The notes beneath the pieces are model-generated. The model made no database searches and was not told the origin of the DNA. It worked only from the letters and a program-made list of their open reading frames with translations. Below are positions 11,968 to 20,610 of a stretch of 64,000 bases of DNA, piece by piece. The position numbers and the translations under genes are program-made. Within the stretch, counting starts at the first letter, position 1, and every line of letters starts with the position of its first letter. Origin of the DNA: Hippopus hippopus (taxonomy: Eukaryota > Mollusca > Bivalvia > Cardiida > Cardiidae); the NCBI GenBank assembly GCA_946811185.2, contig OX328107.1, forward strand, positions 9,885,565 through 9,949,564, in the 5' to 3' direction.

Positions 11968-12393
11968 TCATACTACCTTAATGCCTGCTCCACTGTTTAA
12001 TTTTTTAACTAAGTCTTGAATAGCTATGGCACTTCCATCTATTAATGTATTAATAGTTTGTGTTTTAGGGGTATCTGTGGGTTTTGGTGTTGTAGGGGTA
12101 TCTGTGGGTTTTGGTGTTGCGTTATATTTTTGTAAAATTTTCTTTGATTTTGGTGTTAAAGCTTTTGTAACTAATTTTTTCCCTGCTTCTACAGCTGCAC
12201 TCTTTCCCACCTCTAAAGCTTTCTTCGCTCCTTCCTTAGCTAAACTCTTTCCCACATCAAGGGCAGAAGATGCTATTTGTTTACCTGCGCTACTTGTAAA
12301 AAGCCTCGCTAAAAAGTTAGCAATGCTGTCAAAGATTCCAGTACCACCGTATGAATACCTTCTTTTAAATCCGTATTTTTTATTGACAATCAT
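11968..12393 (-). CDS. Small basic/amphipathic virion-type protein (pX/pVI-like)
   Basis: About 141 residues. An ATG five codons upstream (12408) exists, but ACTATAAAA lies directly against the ATG at 12393, as for most genes of this element, so I choose that start. It also avoids overlap with the neighbour ending at 12396. The protein has a short basic N-terminus (KKYGFKRRYSYGGTG), a hydrophobic helix (IFDSIANFLARLF), Ala/Lys heptad-like repeats (VGKSLAKEGAKKALEVGKSA) and a repeated PTPKPTDTP segment. This make-up recalls core or membrane-active minor proteins of adenovirus-like particles, but it is a compositional resemblance only. Confidence 0.6.
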   Translation of the reverse strand: MIVNKKYGFKRRYSYGGTGIFDSIANFLARLFTSSAGKQIASSALDVGKSLAKEGAKKALEVGKSAAVEAGKKLVTKALTPKSKKILQKYNATPKPTDTPTTPKPTDTPKTQTINTLIDGSAIAIQDLVKKLNSGAGIKVV

Positions 12394-12395
12394 TT

Positions 12396-13265
12396 TTATA
12401 GTATACACATTAAATTTTTATAAGCGTCTGAATTTAAAACACCTTGTCTTTTTAATTCATCACAAATACTCACTAACTCATTTCTTACACCTGTGTTACC
12501 TGCTTCTTTACTTGCCAATAACAGATCTAGTCTTTCTATTAATGCGTTAGGGTCGGACGGGATAACAACGATACCCTTTCCCTCATAAAATCTTTTATTA
12601 TCCCAAATAGGTTTAAGTATAGTGATCCATTTTACACCTCCGGAAGATTTAGGACTTGGATTTTTCGGATCGTTATTTTTACGAAGAGCATTTGTTTTTA
12701 CCATCAACTTCGCGTAACTGACGTAATCTTCACTTGAATAAATATTATTATCTGGTTGTTTAGATGTGATTAACTCCCATAGGCCAGGCGTGCCTACATA
12801 TTTCTCATTTCCCAGAAAAATATCATTTTCTTGAACATTAACTTCTTTGTTTCCAATATAAAACTTACCCTTTCTGCGAGTTATTCCTAACGTTTTATCA
12901 GCATGTTTTTCATTATCACTATACGTTCCTAAATATTTATCCACTATTTCACCAATAAATAATTTATCTAATCCTTCTTCTGGTGATTTATCATAAGCTT
13001 GAATAGAAGGAAAGTCTGGGAACTTAATAATTTGCGGTGAGTTTTCTACACCTTCTTTAATAGGTCTAAGCCCTTCAGTAATCTCCCTTGTTGTAGTTTT
13101 TTGTGTTTCCGTAATAGGTTTAAAAAACTTTGAAAGATCGGTTTGAAGTTGCTGTTCACCTGTTCTCTCTGCTAGTAGATTATCCCTAATATTCTTTTTT
13201 GTTTCAAGATACTCTTTTACAATTAAATCCCTTTTTGCTGGATCAGTGATTTTTAAAAAAGACAT
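12396..13265 (-). CDS. Conserved Polinton protein, DUF8207-like
   Basis: 289 residues and apparently intact. The N-terminal 70 residues are helical (KRDLIVKEYLETKKNIRDNL). The middle contains GKFYIGNKEVNVQENDIFLG and GTPGLWELITSKQPDN, followed by EDYVSYAKLMVKTNALRKNN and SSGGVKWITILKPIWDNK. This arrangement is common in uncharacterised proteins of invertebrate Polintons; I believe it corresponds to the family named DUF8207, but that label is from memory. The start of an orthologue is seen in element C at 63719. Function unknown; location in the structural cluster suggests an assembly or virion role. AATTAAAAA abuts the ATG. Confidence 0.75.
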   Translation of the reverse strand: MSFLKITDPAKRDLIVKEYLETKKNIRDNLLAERTGEQQLQTDLSKFFKPITETQKTTTREITEGLRPIKEGVENSPQIIKFPDFPSIQAYDKSPEEGLDKLFIGEIVDKYLGTYSDNEKHADKTLGITRRKGKFYIGNKEVNVQENDIFLGNEKYVGTPGLWELITSKQPDNNIYSSEDYVSYAKLMVKTNALRKNNDPKNPSPKSSGGVKWITILKPIWDNKRFYEGKGIVVIPSDPNALIERLDLLLASKEAGNTGVRNELVSICDELKRQGVLNSDAYKNLMCIL

Positions 13266-13384
13266 TTTTTAATTACTAAAATGATTTTTTATCCTAGTTT
13301 TAACATAGTTTTTAACATAATTCTTAACATAATTTTTATCACGTTTCATAATTAAAGCTGCATGAAAACTTTATTTTTGGTCTT

Positions 13385-14065
13385 TTAATATTCAAGCGCC
13401 CCACCATGATGTTTCTCAACCAACCTCCGAAAGGATTCCCTTTGCTCACGCCTCCCTCTCTCAATTAAACTTTCTTCATTTTCGGTAGATATCTTTTTCT
13501 TAGTTTTTGTTCTTATTTCATCTTTCATTTTCTTATACTTCTCTTGTTCTTCCATGATAAGTTTAAACTCTTCATCTGATATATGATCGTCAACTAAAGC
13601 TTTAGATATATGTGAAGCAATTGTATCAAGCTTAGCATCAGCTATCATCCGAATCTTTTGATGTTTTTCTCCTTTTGTTTTTGAATTTCTTACTACATAC
13701 TTACCTACCATTGAGAGTAATCCGGTTGCTGCACTTGTAATTTCTAAACCTAATGCTATTGGTACCGCTGCAACTGTACCCAATAATATGGCTCCCCCAA
13801 CACCTGAAGCCATTGTTAGACCGATTAATGCTGTATCAATATTATCAACAACTCTCGCGGCTCTAAAATATTTCTTGGCTAAGGCTTCTCTGTTTTGAAT
13901 TTCGTTCTCAAGAAACTTCTGTACTTCGGATATCTTTTGTAAACGGCAGGAATGTCCTTTATCATCTAATGGCATCATTTCAATAGACGGGGCTGAAGGT
14001 GTATTACTTTCTTTAGGTAACGAAGGATAGACTTTATTAGGATGTCTTTGATCTATATCTGTCAT
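13385..14065 (-). CDS. Polinton membrane-type protein with two hydrophobic segments
   Basis: 226 residues. A Pro-rich N-terminus is followed by a helix (ISEVQKFLENEI), two long hydrophobic stretches (about residues 80-100, GLTMASGVGGAILLGTVAAV, and 100-120, PIALGLEITSAATGLLSMVG) and a charged, probably coiled-coil C-terminus rich in Lys and Glu. An intact orthologue lies in element C at 62740-63426, with the same 'ESFRRLVEKHHGG'-type ending. Such proteins recur in metazoan Polintons. A membrane-interacting virion role is inferred and no enzymatic motif is seen. Confidence 0.75.
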   Translation of the reverse strand: MTDIDQRHPNKVYPSLPKESNTPSAPSIEMMPLDDKGHSCRLQKISEVQKFLENEIQNREALAKKYFRAARVVDNIDTALIGLTMASGVGGAILLGTVAAVPIALGLEITSAATGLLSMVGKYVVRNSKTKGEKHQKIRMIADAKLDTIASHISKALVDDHISDEEFKLIMEEQEKYKKMKDEIRTKTKKKISTENEESLIERGRREQRESFRRLVEKHHGGALEY

Positions 14066-14094
14066 TTCTTTATTAAAATTATAATTTTTTTATC

Positions 14095-14472
14095 TCAGGA
14101 TTGTAAGTATTTTAGATAGCAAAATAACTCACCCTCAGGTATTTTAATTGGTTTTTGTGAGAAATTATAAATGTAGACTAAGATATCATTAGTCTCATTA
14201 TCAAGATGTGTCCCGTTTAAAATGGTTAAACTATCTTTCCATTTATTACTAACAGATACCAATATAACCCCCTGAGTAGCTATATAGCCAAATCCTAACG
14301 ATATTATTTTTCCATCTTTTGAAGGAATCTTAATGTCATCTTGGACATAAATTTTCCATTTTAAAGGATCTTGCATGATGGGAGGATAGTCAACGTGTAA
14401 GTTAGGTTTCCAAAATATAGTTTTATGTTGATTAGCAGTATTATGTTTTAAACCAAATTTGTGTATATCCAT
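14095..14472 (-). CDS. dUTPase-fold-like small protein, no catalytic motifs
   Basis: 125 residues. The pattern (basic N-terminus, WKIYVQDDIKIP, ISLGFGYIATQGVILVSVSN, then NDILVYIYNFSQKPIKIPEG) follows the beta-strand layout of trimeric dUTPases, where a 'PLGFG' strand precedes the active site. The conserved glycine/aspartate motif of active dUTPases is not present, so catalysis is unlikely. A paralogue with the same layout is next door (14538-14924), and an orthologue is in element C at 62341-62718. A structural or regulatory role is inferred from position among virion genes. The fold call is moderate. Confidence 0.6.
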   Translation of the reverse strand: MDIHKFGLKHNTANQHKTIFWKPNLHVDYPPIMQDPLKWKIYVQDDIKIPSKDGKIISLGFGYIATQGVILVSVSNKWKDSLTILNGTHLDNETNDILVYIYNFSQKPIKIPEGELFCYLKYLQS

Positions 14473-14537
14473 TTTTATTTTTACTTGTTACAAATAATAT
14501 TTAAATATTATTATTATTTATAACATTACAATATAAC

Positions 14538-14924
14538 TTAACCATGACTTCTAAAATCAATAACTAAAAATAAAGGTTCATTTTTTGCGATAGTAATCTT
14601 TTTAATAGAAATATTTTTTATAAATATAAATATATCATCTCTTGTAACTGATCTTTTGCCTTCCGTGTGTATTAGACCTTTTAAGGATAAATTATCTTTA
14701 AGTACAGTTGCAATTTTATCATTATTATTATATGTAATACATCCAAGCCCAAGTTGCAATTTTACTCTTTCTCCAGGTTGTAGTATTATTTCACTTTGTG
14801 AATATACTTCCCATGTATTTTCTGCTATTTTTTTAGGTGGATATTCCAAATTTTGTAAAGGAAACCACATTACTCCTTTTATATTTTCATTAATTTGAAA
14901 ATCATATCTATTCATACGTATCAT
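14538..14924 (-). CDS. Second dUTPase-fold-like protein
   Basis: 128 residues, from MIRMNRYDFQINENIKG. The strands (WEVYSQSEIILQPGERVKLQLGLGCITY, then DDIFIFIKNISIKKITIAKNEPLFLVI) parallel the neighbour at 14095-14472. It therefore looks like a diverged tandem duplicate. The dUTPase catalytic signature is absent. No counterpart is present between the corresponding genes of element C, so the duplication is either specific to this lineage or lost in C. AATTAAAAA lies against the ATG. Confidence 0.6.
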   Translation of the reverse strand: MIRMNRYDFQINENIKGVMWFPLQNLEYPPKKIAENTWEVYSQSEIILQPGERVKLQLGLGCITYNNNDKIATVLKDNLSLKGLIHTEGKRSVTRDDIFIFIKNISIKKITIAKNEPLFLVIDFRSHG

Positions 14925-14961
14925 TTTTTAATTATGTATTATTTTTTTATATTAATATTTT

Positions 14962-15546
14962 TTATAAGATAGCTCCTAGAATAGGGATATTAGCAAATGG
15001 ACTATTAGGCCCAAGCAAAAGCCCTTTTCCGTCATAAATTTTCCCTCCTTGCTTTAAATACAAACCATCACCAACATACTCTAAACCTTTACCTTTGTAT
15101 GGCTTTAAGTATAATCCAGATCCATCAGTTTCAACTTGACAAACACAACCCCCTTTTTTAAGATAAAGACCCGACCCCATTGCTTTTTGTACCCCCGTTT
15201 GAGCTAATCCAGAGAGAGCACCAATACCTAACGCAGGTAAAACGGTTTTTGCAAACATTGGTAAAGCTCTAGCAGCTAACCCGGCCAACATTCGGAGAAA
15301 ACCTCCCTCTATTTTCATATTATGTTTAAGTTGTTTCACAGACATTTTAATAGTTATACCCTTACCCTCCTCATAGGCTTTAGCTATTTTCTTTGCTTGT
15401 GAATTGGTAATTGCTAAAACATCATTACCTTTTAAATCTTCATGACCTAAACGTATACTTACCGGGCAACTAGCTTTAACAGCATGTTGAAGCTTTTCCT
15501 TTTGTCCTTCTGATATATTTAGTTTAATTGTAGTGTAACTTGTCAT
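14962..15546 (-). CDS. Glycine-rich, membrane-active-type virion protein
   Basis: 194 residues. The N-terminal 80 residues form a small domain (LNISEGQKEKLQHAVKA, ITNSQAKKIAKAYEEGKGI). Next is an Ala/Gly/Leu-rich amphipathic segment (GGFLRMLAGLAARALPMFAK, PALGIGALSGLAQTGVQK), then three repeats of the type GSGLYLK/GDGLYLK (residues about 125-175). It ends in PFANIPILGAIL. The amphipathic helix plus Gly repeats recalls adenovirus pVI-like or other membrane-lytic minor capsid proteins, but homology is not shown. An orthologue at 61727-62311 is very similar. ATATATATATAAAA precedes the ATG. Confidence 0.7.
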   Translation of the reverse strand: MTSYTTIKLNISEGQKEKLQHAVKASCPVSIRLGHEDLKGNDVLAITNSQAKKIAKAYEEGKGITIKMSVKQLKHNMKIEGGFLRMLAGLAARALPMFAKTVLPALGIGALSGLAQTGVQKAMGSGLYLKKGGCVCQVETDGSGLYLKPYKGKGLEYVGDGLYLKQGGKIYDGKGLLLGPNSPFANIPILGAIL

Positions 15547-15574
15547 TTTTATATATATATAATTCTTTTTTATT

Positions 15575-16349
15575 TTATCTCGCTTCTCTAATATGGAATC
15601 TAATTGTTAAATTTTCACCTCTAAGATTTAGTAAATTGCCATCTTGATCTGTAATATTTACCTCTAAGCTATGTATTTCATGTAATGTTAATGGTAAGTA
15701 TACTAAATTAAGTGGTGACTCAATTATCTTATATCCAGGTGCAACATCTGGGAAAAAAGAGTAAATCGTATTTTTTGTTGAACCATTAACATAACTTCCC
15801 GAAATAATATCTATGTTAACAAGCAAACTATCTATACTAAGAATGTTCACTACATTCTCCGACTCGTAAAATCCTCGTGTATATTTAGCGTGAGTAAATC
15901 CTAATACTTTAGCAATAGAGTTAGGTTGATTAAAATCCACTTGATAACCATCTTCTAGAGTAAGAACAAACTTTAAGGTATTGGTGTTTGCAGAAATGTT
16001 AATATAATACTCTTCATTAACTTCATCATAATGGCCTTTTTTTCTCATTTCCTGGTGAATGGTATCATTAATGTCAACAAGGTCATAACTTCCTTCAGGT
16101 ATTTCTATTTTAATCCATGTGGTACCATTGTCTGGAGAATAAACGAATATGTTGTTTGTTGTATCAATGTTTGGAAAAGAGTAGTAAGTTTCAAGGTTTA
16201 CTAAAGCTATTTCATATTTTTTATCCTTTTCCAGCTGAATAGGGGGGTTAAACCTTGTTCTAAAACGTATTTTGTTGTCGCTTACTATAATTTGAAATGA
16301 TGTTTTGTGTTCTGTATTTTTTTACAATTTGTTCTAAAAGTTCTTCCAT
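15575..16349 (-). pseudogene. Polinton penton (minor capsid) protein, frameshifted near its start
   Basis: The frame open from 15575 to about 16317 matches most of the intact 257-residue protein of element C (60925-61698), including SANTNTLK, DGYQVDFNQPNSIAKVLGF and LRGENLTIRFHIREAR. The start codon is at 16347-16349 but an extra base in the T7 run at 16317-16323 shifts the frame after about nine codons. The family is the single-jelly-roll penton-type protein of Polintons, known by recognition. It would occupy capsid vertices. CTTTAAAA abuts the ATG. Confidence 0.8.
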
Positions 16350-16407
16350 TTTTAAAGTATGAAATATAATATTTATCTGTGTAAATATTATATTCTAGGA
16401 AAAATAT

Positions 16408-16734
16408 TTATAAAAAAGTAAGAATACTTTCTTCTAACATAAAAAGATAATTCTTTCTGTCTTTTTCTGTTTTTGTAGAAATCGCTGCTATCTTTCCAAA
16501 CACTAGGTTTAATTTTTTAATATACTCATCCTCAACATCATCATTTTCAGCAAATCCAATCTTATAGATTAAATCTAATACTTCTTCTCTGAAACGCCCT
16601 AACGCACTGAAAACATATACAAATTCATAAGTATCTATGGAACCTCTCGGGTTTTCTATATTATATGTATTTAATATATAATCAATTACATTCATAGTTT
16701 TATTTTGTTTTTGAAATATTTCATAAAGAGTCAT
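16408..16734 (-). CDS. Uncharacterised 108-aa helical protein
   Basis: Not recognised. It is predominantly helical by composition (MTLYEIFQKQNKTMNVIDYI, REEVLDLIYKIGFAEN), acidic in the middle, without Cys clusters or membrane segments. It lies between the penton gene and the packaging ATPase, same strand, 26 bp from the ATPase stop. Element C has no counterpart in the matching 18-bp gap (60907-60924), so it is a lineage-specific gain here or loss there. TTATAAAAA abuts the start. Confidence 0.55.
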   Translation of the reverse strand: MTLYEIFQKQNKTMNVIDYILNTYNIENPRGSIDTYEFVYVFSALGRFREEVLDLIYKIGFAENDDVEDEYIKKLNLVFGKIAAISTKTEKDRKNYLFMLEESILTFL

Positions 16735-16759
16735 TTTTTATAACTAATATTTTTTTTAT

Positions 16760-17542
16760 TTATACTGACTTAGGTATGTAAAAGTTGTCAAAACCGTACC
16801 TATACTTCCCATTATTTTTTTTACTGGTTAAATCGATAATAGCAAAGCCGTGCGGTCTTTCCCATGCCCTTTTACAAAATTCCCTAAATTCATCCTTTGG
16901 CATATCATCACCTACATGATCACTATAAATATGGTTAATGTTTTTTAGGTCTTGTCGGAAAAGACAAATAAAATTAGAGTTTTCTCTAATAGTTTGCCTT
17001 GGTAGTCTAAAATAATTCTGTGAGAGGTAAAAACAATCTACGTTACTATGTCCTCCCCGAATGTAGTAACACTCACATTTATTCTGTTTTTCTAAAAGTA
17101 AATCATCAAAAATCATTAAATTTTTATTTTCTGAGTTTAACTCTCTCGGATCAGGTACATCACTCGCATTTTCAAAAAAGTTACAATTTATATCCGATAT
17201 GTTTTTAAACGAATTAACCCATTCCTCAACTAAAGCAGTAGGGGATACATTTAATTCTTGTATTTCTTCACGCATGTTAAACAACTTTAAAATACATTCT
17301 TTTGGTAGTTTTTCTTCAAAAGCCTTTTTTAGTATTCGGTATTCTGGTTGAAAAAGGCTTTTTCCAAAAACAGTTAAATCATTATAGTCGAGCCATCCCG
17401 GTCTAAGTAAAAGGTTTAGCAATAGAGTAGTTTTACCACATCCTGATTTACCTATAATTAAACCTCTGATACTTTTTGGTAAAAGAGAGTGATTAAATCT
17501 CTTTGATACTACTTCATTCCATGATAAGTTTACAATATCCAT
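16760..17542 (-). CDS. A32-like genome packaging ATPase
   Basis: 260 residues, apparently intact. Walker A is GKSGCGKTT at residues 31-39 and Walker B is LMIFDDLLLE near 141-150. A conserved SQNYFRLPRQTIREN segment follows near 180, typical of FtsK/HerA-type packaging ATPases of Polintons, virophages and NCLDVs. It would pump element DNA into the capsid. The element C orthologue (60070-60906) is highly similar but carries a basic C-terminal extension. It is transcribed divergently from the PLA2 gene with only 33 bp between starts, TATATAAA abutting this ATG. Confidence 0.92.
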   Translation of the reverse strand: MDIVNLSWNEVVSKRFNHSLLPKSIRGLIIGKSGCGKTTLLLNLLLRPGWLDYNDLTVFGKSLFQPEYRILKKAFEEKLPKECILKLFNMREEIQELNVSPTALVEEWVNSFKNISDINCNFFENASDVPDPRELNSENKNLMIFDDLLLEKQNKCECYYIRGGHSNVDCFYLSQNYFRLPRQTIRENSNFICLFRQDLKNINHIYSDHVGDDMPKDEFREFCKRAWERPHGFAIIDLTSKKNNGKYRYGFDNFYIPKSV

Positions 17543-17575
17543 TTTATATAACTTTTTTAATTTTTACATATAAAA
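17543..17575. promoter_or_regulatory. 33-bp divergent promoter, ATPase and PLA2 genes
   Basis: The gap between the two start codons reads TTTTATATAAC on one side (giving GTTATATAAA on the minus strand) and TACATATAAAA on the plus side. Both directions must start from TATA-like motifs that touch the start codons, leaving no room for normal 5' leaders. Confidence 0.55.
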
Positions 17576-18073
17576 ATGTATTGTGTTAAATGTAAAAAAG
17601 TTACTGATATAAGTGACATAAACTATACTGTTGCTAAAAATGGAAGAAATATGAAACGGGGAAAATGTATGATTTGTGGAATAACTAAAACTCATTTTGT
17701 TAAGACGGCAAAGGGAGGATCATTACTAAATAAAGCTATAAATAATTTACCTTTTGAAATGCATCTCCCTGGGCACAATTTTACAGGACCCGGCACTAAA
17801 TTAAAGAAAAGACTCAATCCAGATTTAACACCAAAGAAATGGAGTAAACCAATAAACCGCGTTGATAAAGCTGCTTATCATCATGATGTTTGTTATCTTC
17901 AGAATAATGACACTGCCACAAGAAACGCAGTGTGCGATAAGAATATGTTAACAGAGTTAGAAGGGATTTACAATCCTACTATTAGAGAAAAAATGGAAAG
18001 GGGGTTGGTAAGTAAACTCATTGGAACGAAGATGAAATTTGGAATGGGAGTTAAAAAAAATATACCAGCATGA
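17576..18073 (+). CDS. Zinc-ribbon plus parvovirus-type phospholipase A2 protein
   Basis: 165 residues. The N-terminus has a zinc ribbon (MYCVKCKK ... GKCMICGITK, Cys pairs at about 3/6 and 31/34) of the DUF5679 kind. From residue about 62 there is a short PLA2-like domain: calcium-loop type sequence NFTGPGTKL and the catalytic His-Asp pair in KAAYHHDVCY, followed by a second helix (NDTATRNAVCDKNML). This resembles the PLA2 of parvovirus VP1 unique regions and of other Polintons, where it is thought to act on membranes during entry. It overlaps the integrase start by 4 bp (ATGA). The frame appears intact. The element C copy (59549-60030) is broken. Confidence 0.82.
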   Translation: MYCVKCKKVTDISDINYTVAKNGRNMKRGKCMICGITKTHFVKTAKGGSLLNKAINNLPFEMHLPGHNFTGPGTKLKKRLNPDLTPKKWSKPINRVDKAAYHHDVCYLQNNDTATRNAVCDKNMLTELEGIYNPTIREKMERGLVSKLIGTKMKFGMGVKKNIPA

Positions 18074-18975
18074 TAAATTTAGCGGAAGAATTACATAAAC
18101 CTGTAAGAAGAAAATTTAAGAAAAGGAGAGTTATAGTAAATGGTATAGATAAGATATGGGCTGTGGATTTAGTAGACATGCAAGCATTTTCTAAGTTTAA
18201 TCACGGTGTAAAATACCTTCTCGCTGCCATTGACATCTTTTCTAAATACAGATGGTAAGTGCCATTAAAAGATATAACGGGGAAATCTGTTGCTATAGCA
18301 TTAAAAAGTATTTTTAAGGAGAGGAAACCGGAAAAAATGTGGGTGGATAAGGGAAAAGAGTTTTATAACAAAGATGTAAAAGACTTGGTTGAATTGTATT
18401 CTACTGAAAATGAGGAAAAATCTAGTGTTGTTGAGAGATGGATTAGAACAATGAAAGAAAAAATGTGGAAGTATTTTTCTGCTCATTCTACAAATATTTA
18501 CATTGACGTGTTATCTGATCTCGTTAAAGAATATAATAACACAAGGCATTCATCTATTAAGATGACTCCAGTAAATGCGAGTAAAAAAGAAAATGAAACC
18601 AAAGTCTGGAGAAATCTTTACCCCGATAATCTCGAAATAAAAGATATAAAGCCTAAGTTTTCCATTGGAGACAAAGTAAGGATAACTAAAAAGAAAAAGA
18701 CTTTTGAGAAAGGTTATACAACAAGATGGACAGAAGAGGTTTTTACAGTTTCTGAAGTAAAACATACATCACCTGTAACATATAAAATTAAGAATCTTAA
18801 TAGAGAAGAAATACAAGGTACCTTTTATGAACCCGAACTACAGAAAACCACTCAGGAGCTGTATAGGATAGAAAAGGTTATTAAAAAAGGAAAAAAGAAA
18901 TCTCTTGTAAAGTGGAAAGGTTACCCCGATGAATTTAATTCATGGGTTGACAGTAAAAACATTAGAAATATTTAA
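18070..18975 (+). pseudogene. RVE-family integrase with chromodomain (internal stop)
   Basis: About 301 codons. The catalytic triad of the DDE fold is visible: Asp in IWAVDLVDMQ, Asp in MWVDKGKEF and Glu in SSVVERWIRT. A C-terminal SH3-like segment (FSIGDKVRITKKKKTFEKGY) precedes a chromodomain (YRIEKVIKKGKKKSLVKWKG, YPDEFNSWV). It would catalyse element insertion with 6-bp duplications. A TAA at 18256-18258 interrupts the frame between the first and second catalytic Asp; the frame continues directly after it, so this is a single nonsense change. The start overlaps the PLA2 stop. Confidence 0.9.
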
Positions 18976-18984
18976 CTGTAAAAA

Positions 18985-19401
18985 ATGTTAAATATTTCGA
19001 TTGAAAACGTAATTTTACCAAATAAACCATTAAATAATTTCGAGTTAGAAGATGCTGCAAAAAGATTAAAGATACCTTATTTTAGAGGAGTCTTTTTACT
19101 AGATACATTACCGAAAAAACCAAATAAAAAAGAATGTGGTATAGTAAACTTTGATAAAAGTGGTGGACCTGGTACCCATTGGGTTGCTTGGTATAAAAAT
19201 GGTAAAACTAAAATTTATTTTGACAGTTATGGCATACAGCCACCTAATGAAATTCGAGAGTACCTAAAAAGTCCAATACACTATAATACTGATCAATTAC
19301 AACAAGCTGGGGAGGTATTTTGTGGGCATTTATGTTTATACATTCTTAAAGAGTTAAGCTCGGGTAAAAAGTTTCAAAATGTTTTAAATAAACTTTTTTA
19401 G
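18985..19401 (+). CDS. Adenain-like cysteine protease
   Basis: 138 residues, intact. The order His-Asp-Gln-Cys of the Ulp1/adenovirus protease clan is present: His65 in GTHWVAW, Asp80 in IYFDSYG, Gln106/107 in LQQAGEVFCG and Cys113 in FCGHLCLY. In Polintons and adenoviruses this enzyme matures capsid proteins. It lies 9 bp after the integrase stop and 11 bp before the fibre gene on the same strand. The element C copy at 58213-58629 keeps all four residues. Confidence 0.9.
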   Translation: MLNISIENVILPNKPLNNFELEDAAKRLKIPYFRGVFLLDTLPKKPNKKECGIVNFDKSGGPGTHWVAWYKNGKTKIYFDSYGIQPPNEIREYLKSPIHYNTDQLQQAGEVFCGHLCLYILKELSSGKKFQNVLNKLF

Positions 19402-19412
19402 CAATATAAAAA

Positions 19413-19930
19413 ATGCCAATTGATAAATTCGGAAGAATGAAAGAAGATAAAATAAGCGGTGATGGTGTGTCACTCGCTTACATAAATAATAATTTTTTAC
19501 GTAAAGATGGTACAACTGTTGTCACTGGTTCTATAGACATGAATGGTAATACATTAACGAGGGTTAGTAATCCGGTAAATTCTCAAGATGTTGCTACAAA
19601 ACATTACGTTGATGAAAATTCTGGGGTGTTATTAAAAGAAAATGGTGGATACCAAGCCCTTGGATTTATAAATATGGGTTTCAATGAAATAAGAAATGTT
19701 AAGGAGCCAACAGAACCAAACGAAGCAGCTACTAAAAAATACGTGGATAGAAGCGGTAAAAAGCGATAGTAGAGAACCAAGACGGTACCTTTTCTGCTGT
19801 TGCAGATATAGATATGCGAGAGTATTCGTTAAAAAATCTTTTGGATCCCGCAGATGCGCAAGATGCAGCAACTAAAAGATATGTAGACAGTGCAAATAGA
19901 GCCTTCGTTTATGGAGCTGGTAGGTATATG
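19413..19930 (+). pseudogene. Tail-fibre-like gene of element A, 5' part (split by element B)
   Basis: The frame at 19413-19769 contains fibre-type repeats: a strand pair (GSIDMNGNTLTRVSNP) followed by a TKxYVD motif. This is the pattern of phage and Polinton fibres. A single-base lesion near 19755-19785 shifts the frame; the continuing repeat is open in another frame up to the insertion. Element B then begins at 19931 after TATATG. The rest of the gene is at 35410-36222. Comparison with the intact 404-residue protein at 56987-58201 shows the interruption falls about 45% into the coding region. Confidence 0.85.
19925..19930. repeat. Target site duplication of element B, left copy (TATATG)
   Basis: TATATG precedes the AGTAGTATA end and recurs at 35410-35415 immediately after TATACTACT. 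It lies in the fibre coding sequence and the reading frame stays in phase across it. Confidence 0.92.
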
Positions 19931-19940
19931 AGTAGTATAG

Positions 19941-19991
19941 GACGGCTCTTTGTACGTCTGACAGGCCTGGTCAGACGTACAAAGAGACGTC
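19941..19991. repeat. Terminal hairpin of element B, left
   Basis: Arms GACGGCTCTTTGTACGTCTG plus AC (19941-19962) and the inverted counterpart (19970-19991) pair over 22 bp with one mismatch around the 7-nt loop AGGCCTG. It starts 10 bp inside the element end. An identical structure is at the other end. Confidence 0.9.
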
Positions 19992-20159
19992 CCTGTAGGC
20001 CCTACGCTACCTACCTTACAGAGAATTTATCCCCAGTTTGCCTACCATGAAAGAATTTAATTATATCACTTCTACAAAAAATGCCCAAAAAATACCCAGT
20101 TTGCCTACCCTGAGGGAAAATGGGGGGAGGGAAATTTATCCCTACATTGCCGTTTTTTC

Positions 20160-20610
20160 TGCATCCATGAATGATTTCTTCTCTCTAAAAGACTGAGTAC
20201 TGAGCTGGACTTAGTTTTTTTCACCCTATGGATGATTTCTCTCTCTAAAAGCCTGAACACTGAGTTGGACTTAGTTTTTTCACCTATGAATGATTTTCTC
20301 TCTCTAAATGCCTAACCACTGAGTTGGACTTAGACTTTTTTCTGCATCTATGGATGATGATTTCTCTAAAAGCCTGAACACTGAGTTGAACTTTTTTTTT
20401 CTGCATCTATGGATGATTTCTCTCTCTAAAAGCCTGAGTACTGAGTTGGACTTAGTTTTTTTTACCCATATGCTATTAGGATTGATTTATTGTTTCTCTC
20501 TAAAAAGCCTAACCATTGAGTTGGACTTAGTTTTTTCTGTATCTAGGTATGATTTTCTCTCTCTAAAAGTCTGACCACTGAGTTGGACTTAGTCTTTTTC
20601 TGAGTTTTTT
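20160..20610. repeat. Approx. 60-bp spacer repeats, left TIR outer block
   Basis: Units of the type GAGTTGGACTTAGTTTTTTC, CTGCATCTATGGATGATTTC and TCTCTCTAAAAGCCTGA recur roughly every 60-70 bp with variation. There is no coding content. The inverted copy is at about 34730-35190. Confidence 0.85.

Noticed and set aside
12026..12550. 174-codon plus-strand frame
   Set aside because: Antisense to the small virion gene and the DUF8207-like gene, both of which have orthologue or motif support.
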